Shown: positions 8,789 to 16,998 of the stretch, piece after piece
How positions within the stretch are numbered: position 1 is the first letter of the stretch
Layout: the number at the start of each line of letters is the position of its first letter
Assembly (NCBI GenBank): GCA_036555065.1
Contig: DATBLZ010000095.1
Span: 1-37,854, forward strand
Direction: 5' to 3'
Length of the DNA stretch: 37,854 bases
Origin: DATBLZ01 sp036555065
GTDB lineage: Bacteria; Pseudomonadota; Gammaproteobacteria; Steroidobacterales; Rariloculaceae
Made by a program: the position numbers and the translations under genes
Notes under the pieces: model-generated
What the model saw: the letters and a program-made list of their open reading frames with translations, nothing else
What the model was told of the DNA's origin: nothing
The model's database searches: none

Positions 8789-9645
8789 AACACGTGCTCG
8801 CGCTCGGCGCGCTCTGCGTAACCGCGAGCGCGTCCGCGGGGCCCGCGGCGTGGCACGTCACGAGCAGCGGGGGCGGGGAAATGTGGCTCTTGGGCTCGGT
8901 CCACTATCTGCGCGAAGCCGATCATCCGCTGCCCGAGGTCATCGACGAGCTCTACTCGCGCGCCGACACCCTCGTCATGGAGATCGACCTCGACGACATC
9001 GACGCGGCGCAATCGCAGACTGAGTTCATGTCGGCGGCGATGCTCGTGCGCGGCAAAACTCTGCCCGACGTTCTCGCGCCCGAAACATACGCGCTCGCGC
9101 AGACAGAAGCGCACGCGCTCGGCATCGACCTGACGTTGCTCGAGCACTTCGAGCCGTGGCTCGTCGCGATCACGATGCTCGACCTCGGCGTCGGGCGACT
9201 CGGCTTTCGCCCCGAGTACGGCGTCGAGCAGCATCTTCTACATAGAGCGCAGCTCGACGGCAAGGAAGTGCTCGGGCTCGAGACACTCGCGACGCAAATC
9301 GCGATCTTCGACGACTTACCGGCCGATCAGCAGGAGGCTTTGCTCGAGCAGACGCTCGCGGAAATCGACTCCGCCGAGGATGTCATGAGCGAGATGGTCG
9401 ATGCCTGGCGCGCCGGGAAGCTCGATGCTCTGTCGAAAACGTTGATGGAGGACTTCGCCGATTTTCCGGAGCTCTATTCGACGCTCGTCGTCGATCGCAA
9501 CATGCAATGGATCGAAGCGCTCGAGGCGCTGCTCGCAAAACCCGGCCGCTGCCTCGTCGTCGTCGGCGCGCTGCATCTCGTGGGTGCGCACAACGTCGTC
9601 GATCTCCTCGCTGCAGAGGGCTTCGTGGTAGAGCCCGTCGAATAG
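8785..9645 (+). CDS. TraB/GumN-family protein with signal peptide
   Basis: Member of the TraB/GumN (TIKI-like) superfamily, which in bacteria is mostly uncharacterised; some homologues are metal-dependent proteases. Translation from GTG at 8785 gives 286 residues with a short signal peptide (positive KH, hydrophobic residues 4-14, cleavage probably after ASASAG). The two family hallmark segments are present: MWLLGSVHYL near the N-terminus and VVVGALHLVG near the C-terminus, each with a GxxH motif. The GTG overlaps the cpdA TGA by 3 nt, and GGAG lies nine bases upstream. The frame is open further upstream, but that would run through cpdA in another frame and remove the signal peptide. Probably exported; substrate unknown. 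Confidence 0.8.
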   Translation: MKHVLALGALCVTASASAGPAAWHVTSSGGGEMWLLGSVHYLREADHPLPEVIDELYSRADTLVMEIDLDDIDAAQSQTEFMSAAMLVRGKTLPDVLAPETYALAQTEAHALGIDLTLLEHFEPWLVAITMLDLGVGRLGFRPEYGVEQHLLHRAQLDGKEVLGLETLATQIAIFDDLPADQQEALLEQTLAEIDSAEDVMSEMVDAWRAGKLDALSKTLMEDFADFPELYSTLVVDRNMQWIEALEALLAKPGRCLVVVGALHLVGAHNVVDLLAAEGFVVEPVE

Positions 9646-9663
9646 CCGGCTTGAGGTCGCGCC

Positions 9664-9828
9664 TCAGACCTCGATCATTTCGAAATCTTCCTTGCCGGAG
9701 CCGCAATCAGGGCAGCGCCACGCGAGCGGAATGTCCTCCCATTTCGTGCCCGGCGGGATTCCTTCCTCGGGAAGCCCGTCGGCTTCGCTGTAGACGAACC
9801 CGCAGATGAGGCACATATATTTCTTCAT
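9664..9828 (-). CDS. Rubredoxin
   Basis: Small one-iron electron carrier. The 54 residues from ATG at 9828 match the family length and contain the two iron-binding knuckles CLIC and CPDC, with the conserved GIPPGTKWEDIP segment between them. A longer reading from 9855 would add nine residues inside mpl and is not needed. The start lies one base after the mpl TGA (TGA-t-ATG), and GGAAG within the mpl 3' end serves as ribosome-binding site, so translation is coupled to mpl. Partner reductase and acceptor are not in the window. Confidence 0.93.
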   Translation of the reverse strand: MKKYMCLICGFVYSEADGLPEEGIPPGTKWEDIPLAWRCPDCGSGKEDFEMIEV

Positions 9829-9829
9829 A

Positions 9830-11221
9830 TCATGCTTCCGCCGCGGGGCTGCCACGGCCCTTGAGCGCCTGCTGGAGCAAACGCGGTAGTCCCTGAAAGC
9901 TACCGTTCGACATCAGTACGACTTGGTCGCCGGATGAAAGCTCACCCAGGAGCTCGTCGACGAGACTCTCCACCTCCCACGCGACGGACATCTTGCTGCC
10001 GAGCGCGGACAGCGTCGATTCCGGATTCCACGACAGGCTCCGCGACGCCAATAGGTACACGCGGTCGGCATCGTCGAACGACCGCCGCAGCGCATCCTTG
10101 TGGACACCCATGCGCATCGTGTTCGATTTCGGCTCGACGACGGCGACGATGCGCCGATCCGGATGCTGCGCACGCAGTGCAGCGAGCGTCGTCAGAATCG
10201 CCGTCGGATGGTGCGCGAAATCCTCGTAGAGCGTGATGCCGTCATAGACGCCGCGCTTCTCCAAACGCCGCTTGACGCCTTTGAATTCGCCGAGCGCCTC
10301 GAGCGCGATCTCGGCGCCGACGCCGACGTGCGCGGCCGCGCTGATCGCCGCGAGCGCGTTCTCTAGATTGTGCGGCCCGAGCAACGCCCAGCCCGCTTGG
10401 CCGATTTTGCTGCCGCGCTTGAAGACGCTGAATCGCGACTTGGCCCCGATGAGGTCGTACTGCGCAAACCAGTCGGCGGCCTGATTCTCGGCGCTGAATG
10501 TCTCCACGGGCGTCCAAACGCCTTGTGTGAGCAGCTTCTCGATACTGCTATTGCGTCCGTTGACGGTCACGAAACCCTCGCTCGGCACGGTGCGCAGCAG
10601 CTGATGGAACTGCCATAGGATCGCGTCGAGATCGGGGTAGATGTCGGCGTGGTCGTATTCGATGTTCGTGATCGCCAACGTGCGTGGACGGTAGTGGACG
10701 AACTTGGCGCGCTTGTCGAAAAACGCCGTGTCGTACTCGTCGGCCTCGACGACGAAATACTTCGACCGTCCGAGGCGCGCCGAGATCGCGAAATTGTTCG
10801 GCACCCCGCCGATCAAGAATCCCGGGTCGAGTCCCGCATAGTCGAGAATCCACGCCAACATGCTCGCCGTCGTCGTCTTCCCGTGCGTGCCCGCGACCGC
10901 GATTACCCATTTGTCCCTGAGGACGTTCTCCGCGAGCCATTGCGGGCCCGAGTAGTACGGCAGACCGGAGTTGAGCAGCGCTTCGACAGCCGGATTACCG
11001 CGGCTCAATACATTGCCGACGACGACTGCGTCGACATCGGCTTTGGCGAGCAGATTTCGATCGTAACCCTCGTGCAGCGGAATCCCGAGCTTCCTGAGCT
11101 GCGTGCTCATGGGCGGATAGACGTTCGCGTCGGAGCCGGACACGTGATGCCCGGCTGCCTTGGCGAGCGCAGCGATGCCGCCCATGAAAGTTCCGCAGAT
11201 ACCAAGTATGTGAATACGCAT
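9830..11221 (-). CDS. mpl: UDP-MurNAc-L-alanyl-gamma-D-glutamyl-meso-DAP ligase (Mpl)
   Basis: Murein-recycling ligase that attaches the recovered tripeptide to UDP-MurNAc. 463 residues from ATG at 11221, close to the E. coli length. Mur-ligase features: N-terminal MRIHILGICGTFMGG (Mpl-type, where MurC has a different motif), ATP-binding AVAGTHGKTTTASM, EADEYDTAFFD, ITNIEYDHADIY, and the C-terminal YEDFAHHPTAI and EPKSNTMRMG. The latter and GICGTFMGG distinguish Mpl from MurC. The ATG shares one base with the preceding gene's TAA (TAATG). An extended frame upstream to 11428 is a read-through of the overlapping membrane protein gene. Confidence 0.95.
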   Translation of the reverse strand: MRIHILGICGTFMGGIAALAKAAGHHVSGSDANVYPPMSTQLRKLGIPLHEGYDRNLLAKADVDAVVVGNVLSRGNPAVEALLNSGLPYYSGPQWLAENVLRDKWVIAVAGTHGKTTTASMLAWILDYAGLDPGFLIGGVPNNFAISARLGRSKYFVVEADEYDTAFFDKRAKFVHYRPRTLAITNIEYDHADIYPDLDAILWQFHQLLRTVPSEGFVTVNGRNSSIEKLLTQGVWTPVETFSAENQAADWFAQYDLIGAKSRFSVFKRGSKIGQAGWALLGPHNLENALAAISAAAHVGVGAEIALEALGEFKGVKRRLEKRGVYDGITLYEDFAHHPTAILTTLAALRAQHPDRRIVAVVEPKSNTMRMGVHKDALRRSFDDADRVYLLASRSLSWNPESTLSALGSKMSVAWEVESLVDELLGELSSGDQVVLMSNGSFQGLPRLLQQALKGRGSPAAEA

Positions 11222-11739
11222 TAGCTCGCAAGGGGAAACAGAAAGTCGCCAATGCCGAGCGACGTCGACAAGTACACTAACACGAACAAGACGCCGACGA
11301 AGTAAGGCCGACTCTGCCCGCGGCTCAGAATGAAACCGGCCACGTCGATCCACCAAAGGACGAGCAACAGACGCAGTAGCATCGGCGTGGAATACGGATC
11401 CGGCGGCACGGCAATGCTGCGCGACCATAGCGCGAGCGGCAAGCCGACGATGCGGATGAAAACATCCGTACCGAGCAACGCCGTCATGGTTTGCAGAAAG
11501 CGGCGATCGCGGCCGAATAGGCGCAGTGCCACGAATATGTACGCGGGAAAGAACGCGACGTCGATGAACAGTAGCTCGATATTACCGGTATCAAGGACGC
11601 CGAACGTCCAGAGCTCCACGAAGCCCACGAGCACATATAGCCCAACCAGCGCGCCCAACAGGAAGCGCGAAGGTGGCAGCTCGTCCGGGCCGCGCCGGTG
11701 AAGTGCGATATCGACGAAGGCGCTTGCTAACGACCACAC
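11221..11739 (-). CDS. Uncharacterised five-helix membrane protein upstream of mpl
   Basis: I do not recognise the family. From GTG at 11739 the product has 172 residues and about five hydrophobic segments: FLLGALVGLYVLVGFVELW, IELLFIDVAFFPAYIFVAL, the segment around TDVFIRIVGLPLALW, MLLRLLLVLWWIDVAGFIL and YFVGVLFVLVYLSTSLGIG. Acidic residues inside membrane segments (FIDV, TDVF, WWIDV) suggest something more specific than an anchor. The frame is open to 11889, but that would overlap rnd on the other strand and the added region has no membrane character, so the shorter start is preferred though uncertain. Its TAA overlaps the mpl ATG by one base, tying it to murein recycling or at least to the same transcript. 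Confidence 0.7.
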   Translation of the reverse strand: MWSLASAFVDIALHRRGPDELPPSRFLLGALVGLYVLVGFVELWTFGVLDTGNIELLFIDVAFFPAYIFVALRLFGRDRRFLQTMTALLGTDVFIRIVGLPLALWSRSIAVPPDPYSTPMLLRLLLVLWWIDVAGFILSRGQSRPYFVGVLFVLVYLSTSLGIGDFLFPLAS

Positions 11740-11782
11740 GGAAGAGCTCTTGCAGGCTTTGGCGGCGATAATACCGAGCCCT

Positions 11783-12877
11783 ATGGCGCAGGAGCAAAAG
11801 TCGGGGTTCGGCAAGCTCGTCGTCGACGCGCGCGATCTTGCGGCGGTGTCGACGACGATCGCCGCGCAACCGCTCGTCGCGATCGACACGGAATTCGTTC
11901 GCGAGCGGACCTACTATCCTGAGCTCTGCCTCATTCAAGTCGGCGCGGACGATCTCGTCGCGTGCGTCGATTGCCTGGCGGGACTCGACCTCAACGCGTT
12001 CCTCGACACGTTGCTGCGACCCGACTGCGCTTGGGTGCTCCACAGCGCGCGCCAGGACCTCGAGGTGCTCTGGAACTTGCGGCAAGCGCCGCCCGCGCGC
12101 GTCATCGACACGCAAATCGCGGCGAGCCTCATCGGTTTCTCGCCGCAGCTCGGTCTGCAGGACTTGCTTGCCGAGCTTTTCGGCGTGCGTCTCGATAAAG
12201 GGCACGCGCGCACGGATTGGAGCCGTCGGCCGCTCGCGCCCGCGGCGCTCGCTTACGCGTTCGACGACGTGCGCTACTTGCTGCGCGCGTGGCAGGCGCT
12301 CTGCGCTAGGCTCATCGCGCTCGGGAGGCTCGAGTGGCTCGAAGAAGACTGCGCGCATCTCGTCGCGGAGCCGCCCGTGGCCGAGAGCGCGACGCTGTTT
12401 CAGCGCCTGCGCGGTGTGGCCGTGCTCAAGCCCCGCGCGCAGTGCGCGGCGCTCGCGCTCCTCGAGTGGCGCGAGCGGCACGCGCGCGAGGTCAATAGGC
12501 CGCGGCGCTGGGTCCTCGGCGATGATCAGCTGCTGCGCATCTGTCGGGCGCTGCCCGAAGACGCCGCCGCGCTCTCGCGCGTCCCGGACCTGCCGCGCCA
12601 ATTGATCTCGGGATCGGCCCAAGAGCTCGTAAGGATCATTGCGCAGTCCGATTCTCCGAACGCCAGGAACCGGGTCGAGTCGCTGCTCGCGGATCCTAAG
12701 CGCGACAGCGCACGTGTCGCCGCCGTACGTGCTGCCGTCAATGAATGTGCGGTTCGGTTGGGCATCGATGCCACGGTGCTCGCGACGCGCCGGGACATCG
12801 CCGCGCTTGCGGCCGGAACAGACCTCGAATCCGTGCTCCCGGGCTGGCGCGCCCGCGCTCTCGAAGCGCTGCTTTAA
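11783..12877 (+). CDS. rnd: Ribonuclease D
   Basis: 3'-5' exoribonuclease that matures tRNA 3' ends. 364 residues from ATG at 11783. The DEDD exonuclease motifs are visible: VAIDTEFVRERTYYPELCLIQ (Exo I), LHSARQDLEVL (Exo II), and ALAYAFDDVRYLL with Tyr and Asp (Exo III). The central and C-terminal regions correspond to HRDC domains (WRERHAREVNRPRRWVLGDDQLL). A TTG start at 11750 is possible in frame, but the ATG gives the usual N-terminus. It ends in TAA at 12875-12877, overlapping the adk stop codon on the opposite strand. Confidence 0.95.
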   Translation: MAQEQKSGFGKLVVDARDLAAVSTTIAAQPLVAIDTEFVRERTYYPELCLIQVGADDLVACVDCLAGLDLNAFLDTLLRPDCAWVLHSARQDLEVLWNLRQAPPARVIDTQIAASLIGFSPQLGLQDLLAELFGVRLDKGHARTDWSRRPLAPAALAYAFDDVRYLLRAWQALCARLIALGRLEWLEEDCAHLVAEPPVAESATLFQRLRGVAVLKPRAQCAALALLEWRERHAREVNRPRRWVLGDDQLLRICRALPEDAAALSRVPDLPRQLISGSAQELVRIIAQSDSPNARNRVESLLADPKRDSARVAAVRAAVNECAVRLGIDATVLATRRDIAALAAGTDLESVLPGWRARALEALL

Positions 12878-13533
12878 CGGCGCGCTGCGCGAAGTCCGAG
12901 CGCCGCCGTGAGGCGCGCGTACACGTCCGCGACGCGACCCTCGGCAGCGATCGTGCGCAGGAGCCCGAGCGCTTCGTAGTGCGCGATCAGCGGAGCCGTT
13001 TGCCGCGCATAGACCTCGAGGCGATTTCGAATCGTGTCCTCCTTGTCGTCGTCGCGTTGGATCAGCGTGCCGCCCGCGCGCAAGCACGCGTCGATCTCGT
13101 CCCTGCTCGAAAAGTAGATATTGAGGAGCTTGCCGTTCACCGAGCACGTGCGCCGCCCGGTGAGGCGCTTCATGAGAATGTCGTTGCTGACGTCCATGAG
13201 CACGGCGGCATCGAGCTTGAGGCTGCGTTCCGCGAGCATGCGCGCGAGATCATCTGCTTGCCTACGGTTTCGCGGATAGCCGTCGAGAACGAAGCCGCGC
13301 ACCGCGTCCCGTTGCGCGATACGCTCGGTGATCATGCCGAGCAAAATGTCGTCCGCAACGAGCTCGCCTGCGTCCATTACCGCTTTGGCGCGTTTGCCGA
13401 GCGGCGTGCCCTCGGCGACGGCCTTACGCAGTAAATCGCCCGTGGAAATCTGCGGAAGTCCGTAATCGCTCTCGAGACTCTTTGCTTGCGTGCCCTTGCC
13501 CGAGCCCGGCGCGCCCAGCATCACGATTCGCAT
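12874..13533 (-). CDS. adk: Adenylate kinase with atypical LID
   Basis: Interconverts ATP+AMP and 2 ADP. 219 residues from ATG at 13533, preceded by GGAG. P-loop GAPGSGKGTQ (residues 8-17), AMP-site STGDLLR, LDGYPRNRRQAD, and the LID from about residue 126. The LID is unusual: Cys130 and Cys150 lie where zinc-binding LIDs have the first and third cysteine, but the second and fourth ligands are Asn133 and Ala153, so the four-ligand zinc site is incomplete. The stop overlaps rnd tail-to-tail. The longer open frame to 13641 would cross the pfp start and is rejected. adk is divergent from the PPi-PFK/H+-PPase pair, all three handling energy-rich phosphate. Confidence 0.96.
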   Translation of the reverse strand: MRIVMLGAPGSGKGTQAKSLESDYGLPQISTGDLLRKAVAEGTPLGKRAKAVMDAGELVADDILLGMITERIAQRDAVRGFVLDGYPRNRRQADDLARMLAERSLKLDAAVLMDVSNDILMKRLTGRRTCSVNGKLLNIYFSSRDEIDACLRAGGTLIQRDDDKEDTIRNRLEVYARQTAPLIAHYEALGLLRTIAAEGRVADVYARLTAALGLRAARR

Positions 13534-13570
13534 TGCGCTTCTCCACGGAATCCTGAAAAGTAGGCGCGGT

Positions 13571-13599
13571 AAACTAGCGGGCCTCGCGAACGTCGTCAA
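13571..13599 (-). promoter_or_regulatory. Candidate sigma-70 promoter for adk
   Basis: On the minus strand TTGACG (13594-13599) is followed after exactly 17 bases by TAGTTT (13571-13576). This predicts a start near 13564 and a leader of about 30 nt to the adk ATG. The -35 matches five of six consensus bases, the -10 three of six. Confidence 0.45.
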
Positions 13600-13630
13600 A
13601 CGATACAGCGACCCGAGGCGTTGCGACATC

Positions 13631-13636
13631 AGGAGG
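13631..13636 (+). promoter_or_regulatory. Strong ribosome-binding site of pfp
   Basis: AGGAGG four bases before the pfp ATG at 13641. This fixes the start and predicts efficient translation. Confidence 0.8.
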
Positions 13637-13640
13637 CTCA

Positions 13641-14903
13641 ATGAAGCGGAATGCTTTCTACGCCCAGTCGGGCGGAGTTACCGCAGTCATCAACGCGAGC
13701 GCGTGCGGCGTCATCGAAACGGCGCGCAAGCACCGCGGCAAGATCGGCAAGGTCTACGCGGGCACGAACGGGATTCTCGGCGCGCTCACCGAGGACATGA
13801 TCGACACGTCGGCCGAGAGCGCGGGGACGATAGCGGGCCTGCGCCATACGCCGGGCGGTGCGTTCGGCTCGGCACGCTACAAGCTCAAGGGCCTCGAGCA
13901 GAACCGCGCGGAATATGCGCGCCTCATCGACGTGTTCAAGGCGCACGACATCAGCTACTTCTTCTACAACGGCGGCGGCGATTCGATGGACACGGCGCAC
14001 AAGGTGGCGCAGCTCGGCCCGGAGCTCGGCCATCCCATCGTCTGCATCGGCATTCCGAAGACGGTCGACAACGACCTGCCCGTGACGGACACGTGCCCGG
14101 GCTTCGGCTCGGTCGCAAAATACGTTGCGGTATCGACGCGCGAGGCTGCGCTCGATGTCGCGTCGATGGCGCGCACGTCGACACGCGTATTCATCCTCGA
14201 GGTCATGGGTCGCCACGCCGGTTGGATCGCGGCCGCTGCGGGGCTCGCGGGAGAGAAGGAAGGCGATCCGCCGCACGTGATTCTGTTTCCCGAGATTGCG
14301 TTCGACGAAGCGGCGTTTCTCGCGCGCGTGAAGGACTGCGTCGCGCGCTATGAGTATTGCGTCGTCGTCGTTTCCGAGGGCGCGCAATACGCGGACGGCC
14401 GATTCCTCGCCGAGGCCGGCGGCAAAGATGCGTTCGGCCACGCGCAGCTCGGCGGCGTCGCAGCGACGATCGCGCAACTCGTGCGCGACAAGCTCGGTTT
14501 CAAGTACCACTACGCGATCGCCGACTATTTGCAGCGCGCGGCACGCCATATCGCGTCGAAGGTCGACGTCGAGCAGGCCTATGCGATGGGCAAGGCGGCC
14601 GTCGAGCTCGCGCTCGAGGGCGAGAACGCCGTGATGCCGACGATAGTCCGCAAGTCGAGCAAACCGTATCGCTGGACGGTCGGCAAAGTCCGGCTCGCCG
14701 ACGTCGCCAACAAGGAAAAGATGATGCCGCGCGATTTCATCAGCCCGAACGGGTTCGCGATCACCGCCGCGTGCCGCGAGTACCTCGCGCCGTTGATTCG
14801 CGGCGAGGACTACCCCCCGTACAAGGACGGGCTGCCGGCTTATGTCAGCCTCAAAAATCAGCGCGTTACGAAAAAGCTAAAGACGGAGTTTGTGATAAAG
14901 TAG
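13641..14903 (+). CDS. pfp: Pyrophosphate-dependent 6-phosphofructokinase
   Basis: Reversible phosphorylation of fructose 6-phosphate, using PPi rather than ATP. 420 residues. PfkA-superfamily motifs are AQSGGVTAVINAS, NGGGDSMDTA (residues 110-119), IPKTVDNDLPVTD and EVMGRHAGW. PPi use is inferred from Asp114 in the GGGDS loop, where ATP enzymes have Gly, and from Lys140 of PKTVDNDL, the two known determinants of donor choice. The length is above the roughly 320 residues of bacterial ATP-PFK. Its strong ribosome-binding site and position 52 bp before the H+-PPase gene indicate a two-gene operon. The same pairing has been described in methanotrophs such as Methylococcus. PPi dependence has not been tested for this protein. 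Confidence 0.92.
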   Translation: MKRNAFYAQSGGVTAVINASACGVIETARKHRGKIGKVYAGTNGILGALTEDMIDTSAESAGTIAGLRHTPGGAFGSARYKLKGLEQNRAEYARLIDVFKAHDISYFFYNGGGDSMDTAHKVAQLGPELGHPIVCIGIPKTVDNDLPVTDTCPGFGSVAKYVAVSTREAALDVASMARTSTRVFILEVMGRHAGWIAAAAGLAGEKEGDPPHVILFPEIAFDEAAFLARVKDCVARYEYCVVVVSEGAQYADGRFLAEAGGKDAFGHAQLGGVAATIAQLVRDKLGFKYHYAIADYLQRAARHIASKVDVEQAYAMGKAAVELALEGENAVMPTIVRKSSKPYRWTVGKVRLADVANKEKMMPRDFISPNGFAITAACREYLAPLIRGEDYPPYKDGLPAYVSLKNQRVTKKLKTEFVIK

Positions 14904-14955
14904 CGCCCGCTCCGCGCGGGGCGGCGGGGCAAATCTATTGTTGGGAGACGACGGG

Positions 14956-16965
14956 ATGAATCCGACGACTACGCTTTGGCTATCGCTCGGCGCCGCTGCC
15001 CTCGCGGTGCTCTACGGCATCTTCACGGTGCGCTGGGTGCTCGGCCGCTCGGCCGGCAACGCCCGCATGCAGGAAATCGCCGGCGCCGTGCAAGAGGGCG
15101 CCAAAGCGTACATGAACCGGCAGTACACGACGATCGCGATTGCGGGTGTCGTGCTGTTCTTGGTCTTGGGTCTCGCCTTGAATTGGCCGACGGCGATCGG
15201 CTTTCTCGTCGGCGCGGTGTTCTCGGGCCTTGCGGGCTACATCGGCATGTTCGTCTCGGTGCGCGCCAACGTGCGCACGGCGCAAGCGGCCACGGCCGGC
15301 TTGAATCCCGCTCTGTCGCTCGCGTTCCGCGGCGGCGCCGTCACGGGCATGCTCGTCGTGGGCTTGGGCCTCCTCGGCGTCGCCGGTTACTACTACGTAT
15401 TGCATTGGCGGGGCTTGGCCGAGGATGAGATCCTCAAAGCGCTCGTCGGCCTCGCGTTCGGCGGCTCGTTGATCTCGATCTTCGCGCGCTTGGGCGGCGG
15501 CATCTTCACGAAGGGCGCGGACGTCGGCGCGGACCTCGTCGGCAAAGTCGAGGCCGGCATTCCCGAGGACGACCCGCGCAACCCCGCCGTCATCGCCGAC
15601 AACGTCGGCGACAACGTCGGCGACTGCGCCGGCATGGCCGCGGACCTGTTCGAAACCTACGCCGTGACGCTGATCGCGACGATGTTGCTCGGCGGCCTCA
15701 CTGCGTCGCTCGGCGAGGCGGCCGTGCTCTACCCCGTCGCGCTCGGCGCAGTCTCGATCGTCGCCTCGATCATCGGCACGTTCTTCGTGAGCACGAAGAC
15801 CGGCAAGATCATGCCGGCCCTTTATAAGGGAGTGATCGTCTCGGGCGTGCTGGCCGCGATTGCGTTCTATCCGATCACGACCGCGCTCATGGGCGAGGGC
15901 GCGATGAATCTCTACTACGCCGCGCTGATCGGCCTTGCGCTCACGGCCGCGATGGTCGTGATCACCGAGTACTACACGGGCACTAACTTCAGCCCCGTCA
16001 AGAAGGTTGCCGCCGCATCGACGACCGGCCACGCGACGAACATCATCGCAGGCCTCGGCGTCTCGATGAAGGCCACGGCGCTACCCGTGATCGCGGTGTG
16101 CGTCGCGATTTGGGGGGCGTACGAGCTCGCCGACCTCTACGGCATCGCGATCGCGGCGACGAGCATGCTGTCGATGACGGGTATGATCGTCGCGCTCGAC
16201 GCGTTCGGCCCGATCACCGACAACGCGGGCGGCATCGCCGAGATGTCGAAGCTGCCGAAAGAAGTGCGCCACGTGACCGACGCGCTCGATGCCGTCGGCA
16301 ACACGACCAAGGCCGTCACTAAAGGGTACGCGATCGGCTCAGCGGGGCTTGCGGCGCTCGTGCTTTTCGCCGATTACACGCACAGCTTGACCGAGCGTGG
16401 CTTGGGCGCGCTCACGTTCGATTTGTCCGACCACCGCGTGATCATCGGCCTCTTCCTCGGCGGCCTGATCCCGTATCTCTTCGGCGCTATGGCCATGGAA
16501 GCCGTGGGGCGAGCCGCGGGTTCGGTCGTCAACGAGGTGCGCCGCCAGTTCCGCGAAATCAAGGGCATCATGGAAGGCACGACGCGGCCCGATTACTCGA
16601 CGGCCGTCGATCTGCTCACGCGTGCTGCGATCAAGGAGATGATCGTGCCTTCACTCTTGCCGTTGGTCGTGCCCGTGATCGTCGGCCTCGTGCTCGGCCC
16701 ACAGGCGCTCGGCGGACTCCTCGTCGGCACGATCGTCACGGGGCTTTTCGTCGCGATCTCGATGACGACGGGCGGCGGCGCGTGGGATAACGCGAAGAAG
16801 TACATCGAAGACGGCAATTACGGCGGCAAGGGCTCCGCTGCCCACAAGGCCGCGGTCACGGGCGATACGGTCGGCGATCCTTACAAGGACACCGCGGGGC
16901 CCGCGATCAACCCGCTGATCAAGATCATCAACATCGTGGCGCTGCTCGTCGTGCCGCTGCTCTGA
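14956..16965 (+). CDS. hppA: Membrane-bound proton-translocating pyrophosphatase (K+-independent type)
   Basis: Integral membrane enzyme coupling PPi hydrolysis to H+ export, or forming PPi from a proton gradient. 669 residues with about 16 hydrophobic segments. The substrate-site signature includes KGADVGADLVGKVE and DNVGDNVGDCAGMAADLFE; further catalytic aspartates lie in the C-terminal part (KKYIED, AVTGDTVGDPYKDTAGPA). GNTTKA in the central region has Lys where K+-dependent pumps have Ala, so I infer the K+-independent H+ pump. ATG at 14956 follows GGGAG; a start at 14938 is possible but less natural. A GC-rich inverted repeat at about 14907-14924 between pfp and hppA has no T-tract and is not called a terminator. 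Confidence 0.95.
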   Translation: MNPTTTLWLSLGAAALAVLYGIFTVRWVLGRSAGNARMQEIAGAVQEGAKAYMNRQYTTIAIAGVVLFLVLGLALNWPTAIGFLVGAVFSGLAGYIGMFVSVRANVRTAQAATAGLNPALSLAFRGGAVTGMLVVGLGLLGVAGYYYVLHWRGLAEDEILKALVGLAFGGSLISIFARLGGGIFTKGADVGADLVGKVEAGIPEDDPRNPAVIADNVGDNVGDCAGMAADLFETYAVTLIATMLLGGLTASLGEAAVLYPVALGAVSIVASIIGTFFVSTKTGKIMPALYKGVIVSGVLAAIAFYPITTALMGEGAMNLYYAALIGLALTAAMVVITEYYTGTNFSPVKKVAAASTTGHATNIIAGLGVSMKATALPVIAVCVAIWGAYELADLYGIAIAATSMLSMTGMIVALDAFGPITDNAGGIAEMSKLPKEVRHVTDALDAVGNTTKAVTKGYAIGSAGLAALVLFADYTHSLTERGLGALTFDLSDHRVIIGLFLGGLIPYLFGAMAMEAVGRAAGSVVNEVRRQFREIKGIMEGTTRPDYSTAVDLLTRAAIKEMIVPSLLPLVVPVIVGLVLGPQALGGLLVGTIVTGLFVAISMTTGGGAWDNAKKYIEDGNYGGKGSAAHKAAVTGDTVGDPYKDTAGPAINPLIKIINIVALLVVPLL

Positions 16966-16969
16966 CGAG

Positions 16970-16992
16970 TCGCGGCTAAAGCCGCTCCCACA
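16970..16992. repeat. REP-like palindromic repeat, copy 1
   Basis: A 23-base unit containing GCGGCTAAAGCCGC followed by TCCCACA. It forms a 5-6 bp stem, lies in the 33-bp gap between the convergent hppA and GGDEF-EAL genes, and recurs at 22148-22170 with two mismatches. Its reverse complement (TGTGGGAGCGGCTTTAGC...) resembles REP units of Xanthomonadales and Pseudomonas. It may help end both converging transcripts. Confidence 0.75.
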
Positions 16993-16998
16993 AGAGAA

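Noticed and set aside
11591..13147. 518-codon open frame on the minus strand
   Set aside because: Antisense to rnd and crossing adk in another frame; composition is arginine- and glutamate-rich with no recognisable fold.
14907..14924. GC-rich inverted repeat between pfp and hppA as a terminator
   Set aside because: The loop is too tight for the full stem, there is no T-tract, and the two genes look like one operon. It could at most modulate mRNA stability.
14980..16032. 350-codon open frame on the minus strand
   Set aside because: Antisense to hppA; low-complexity charged translation expected from the complement of a hydrophobic protein gene.
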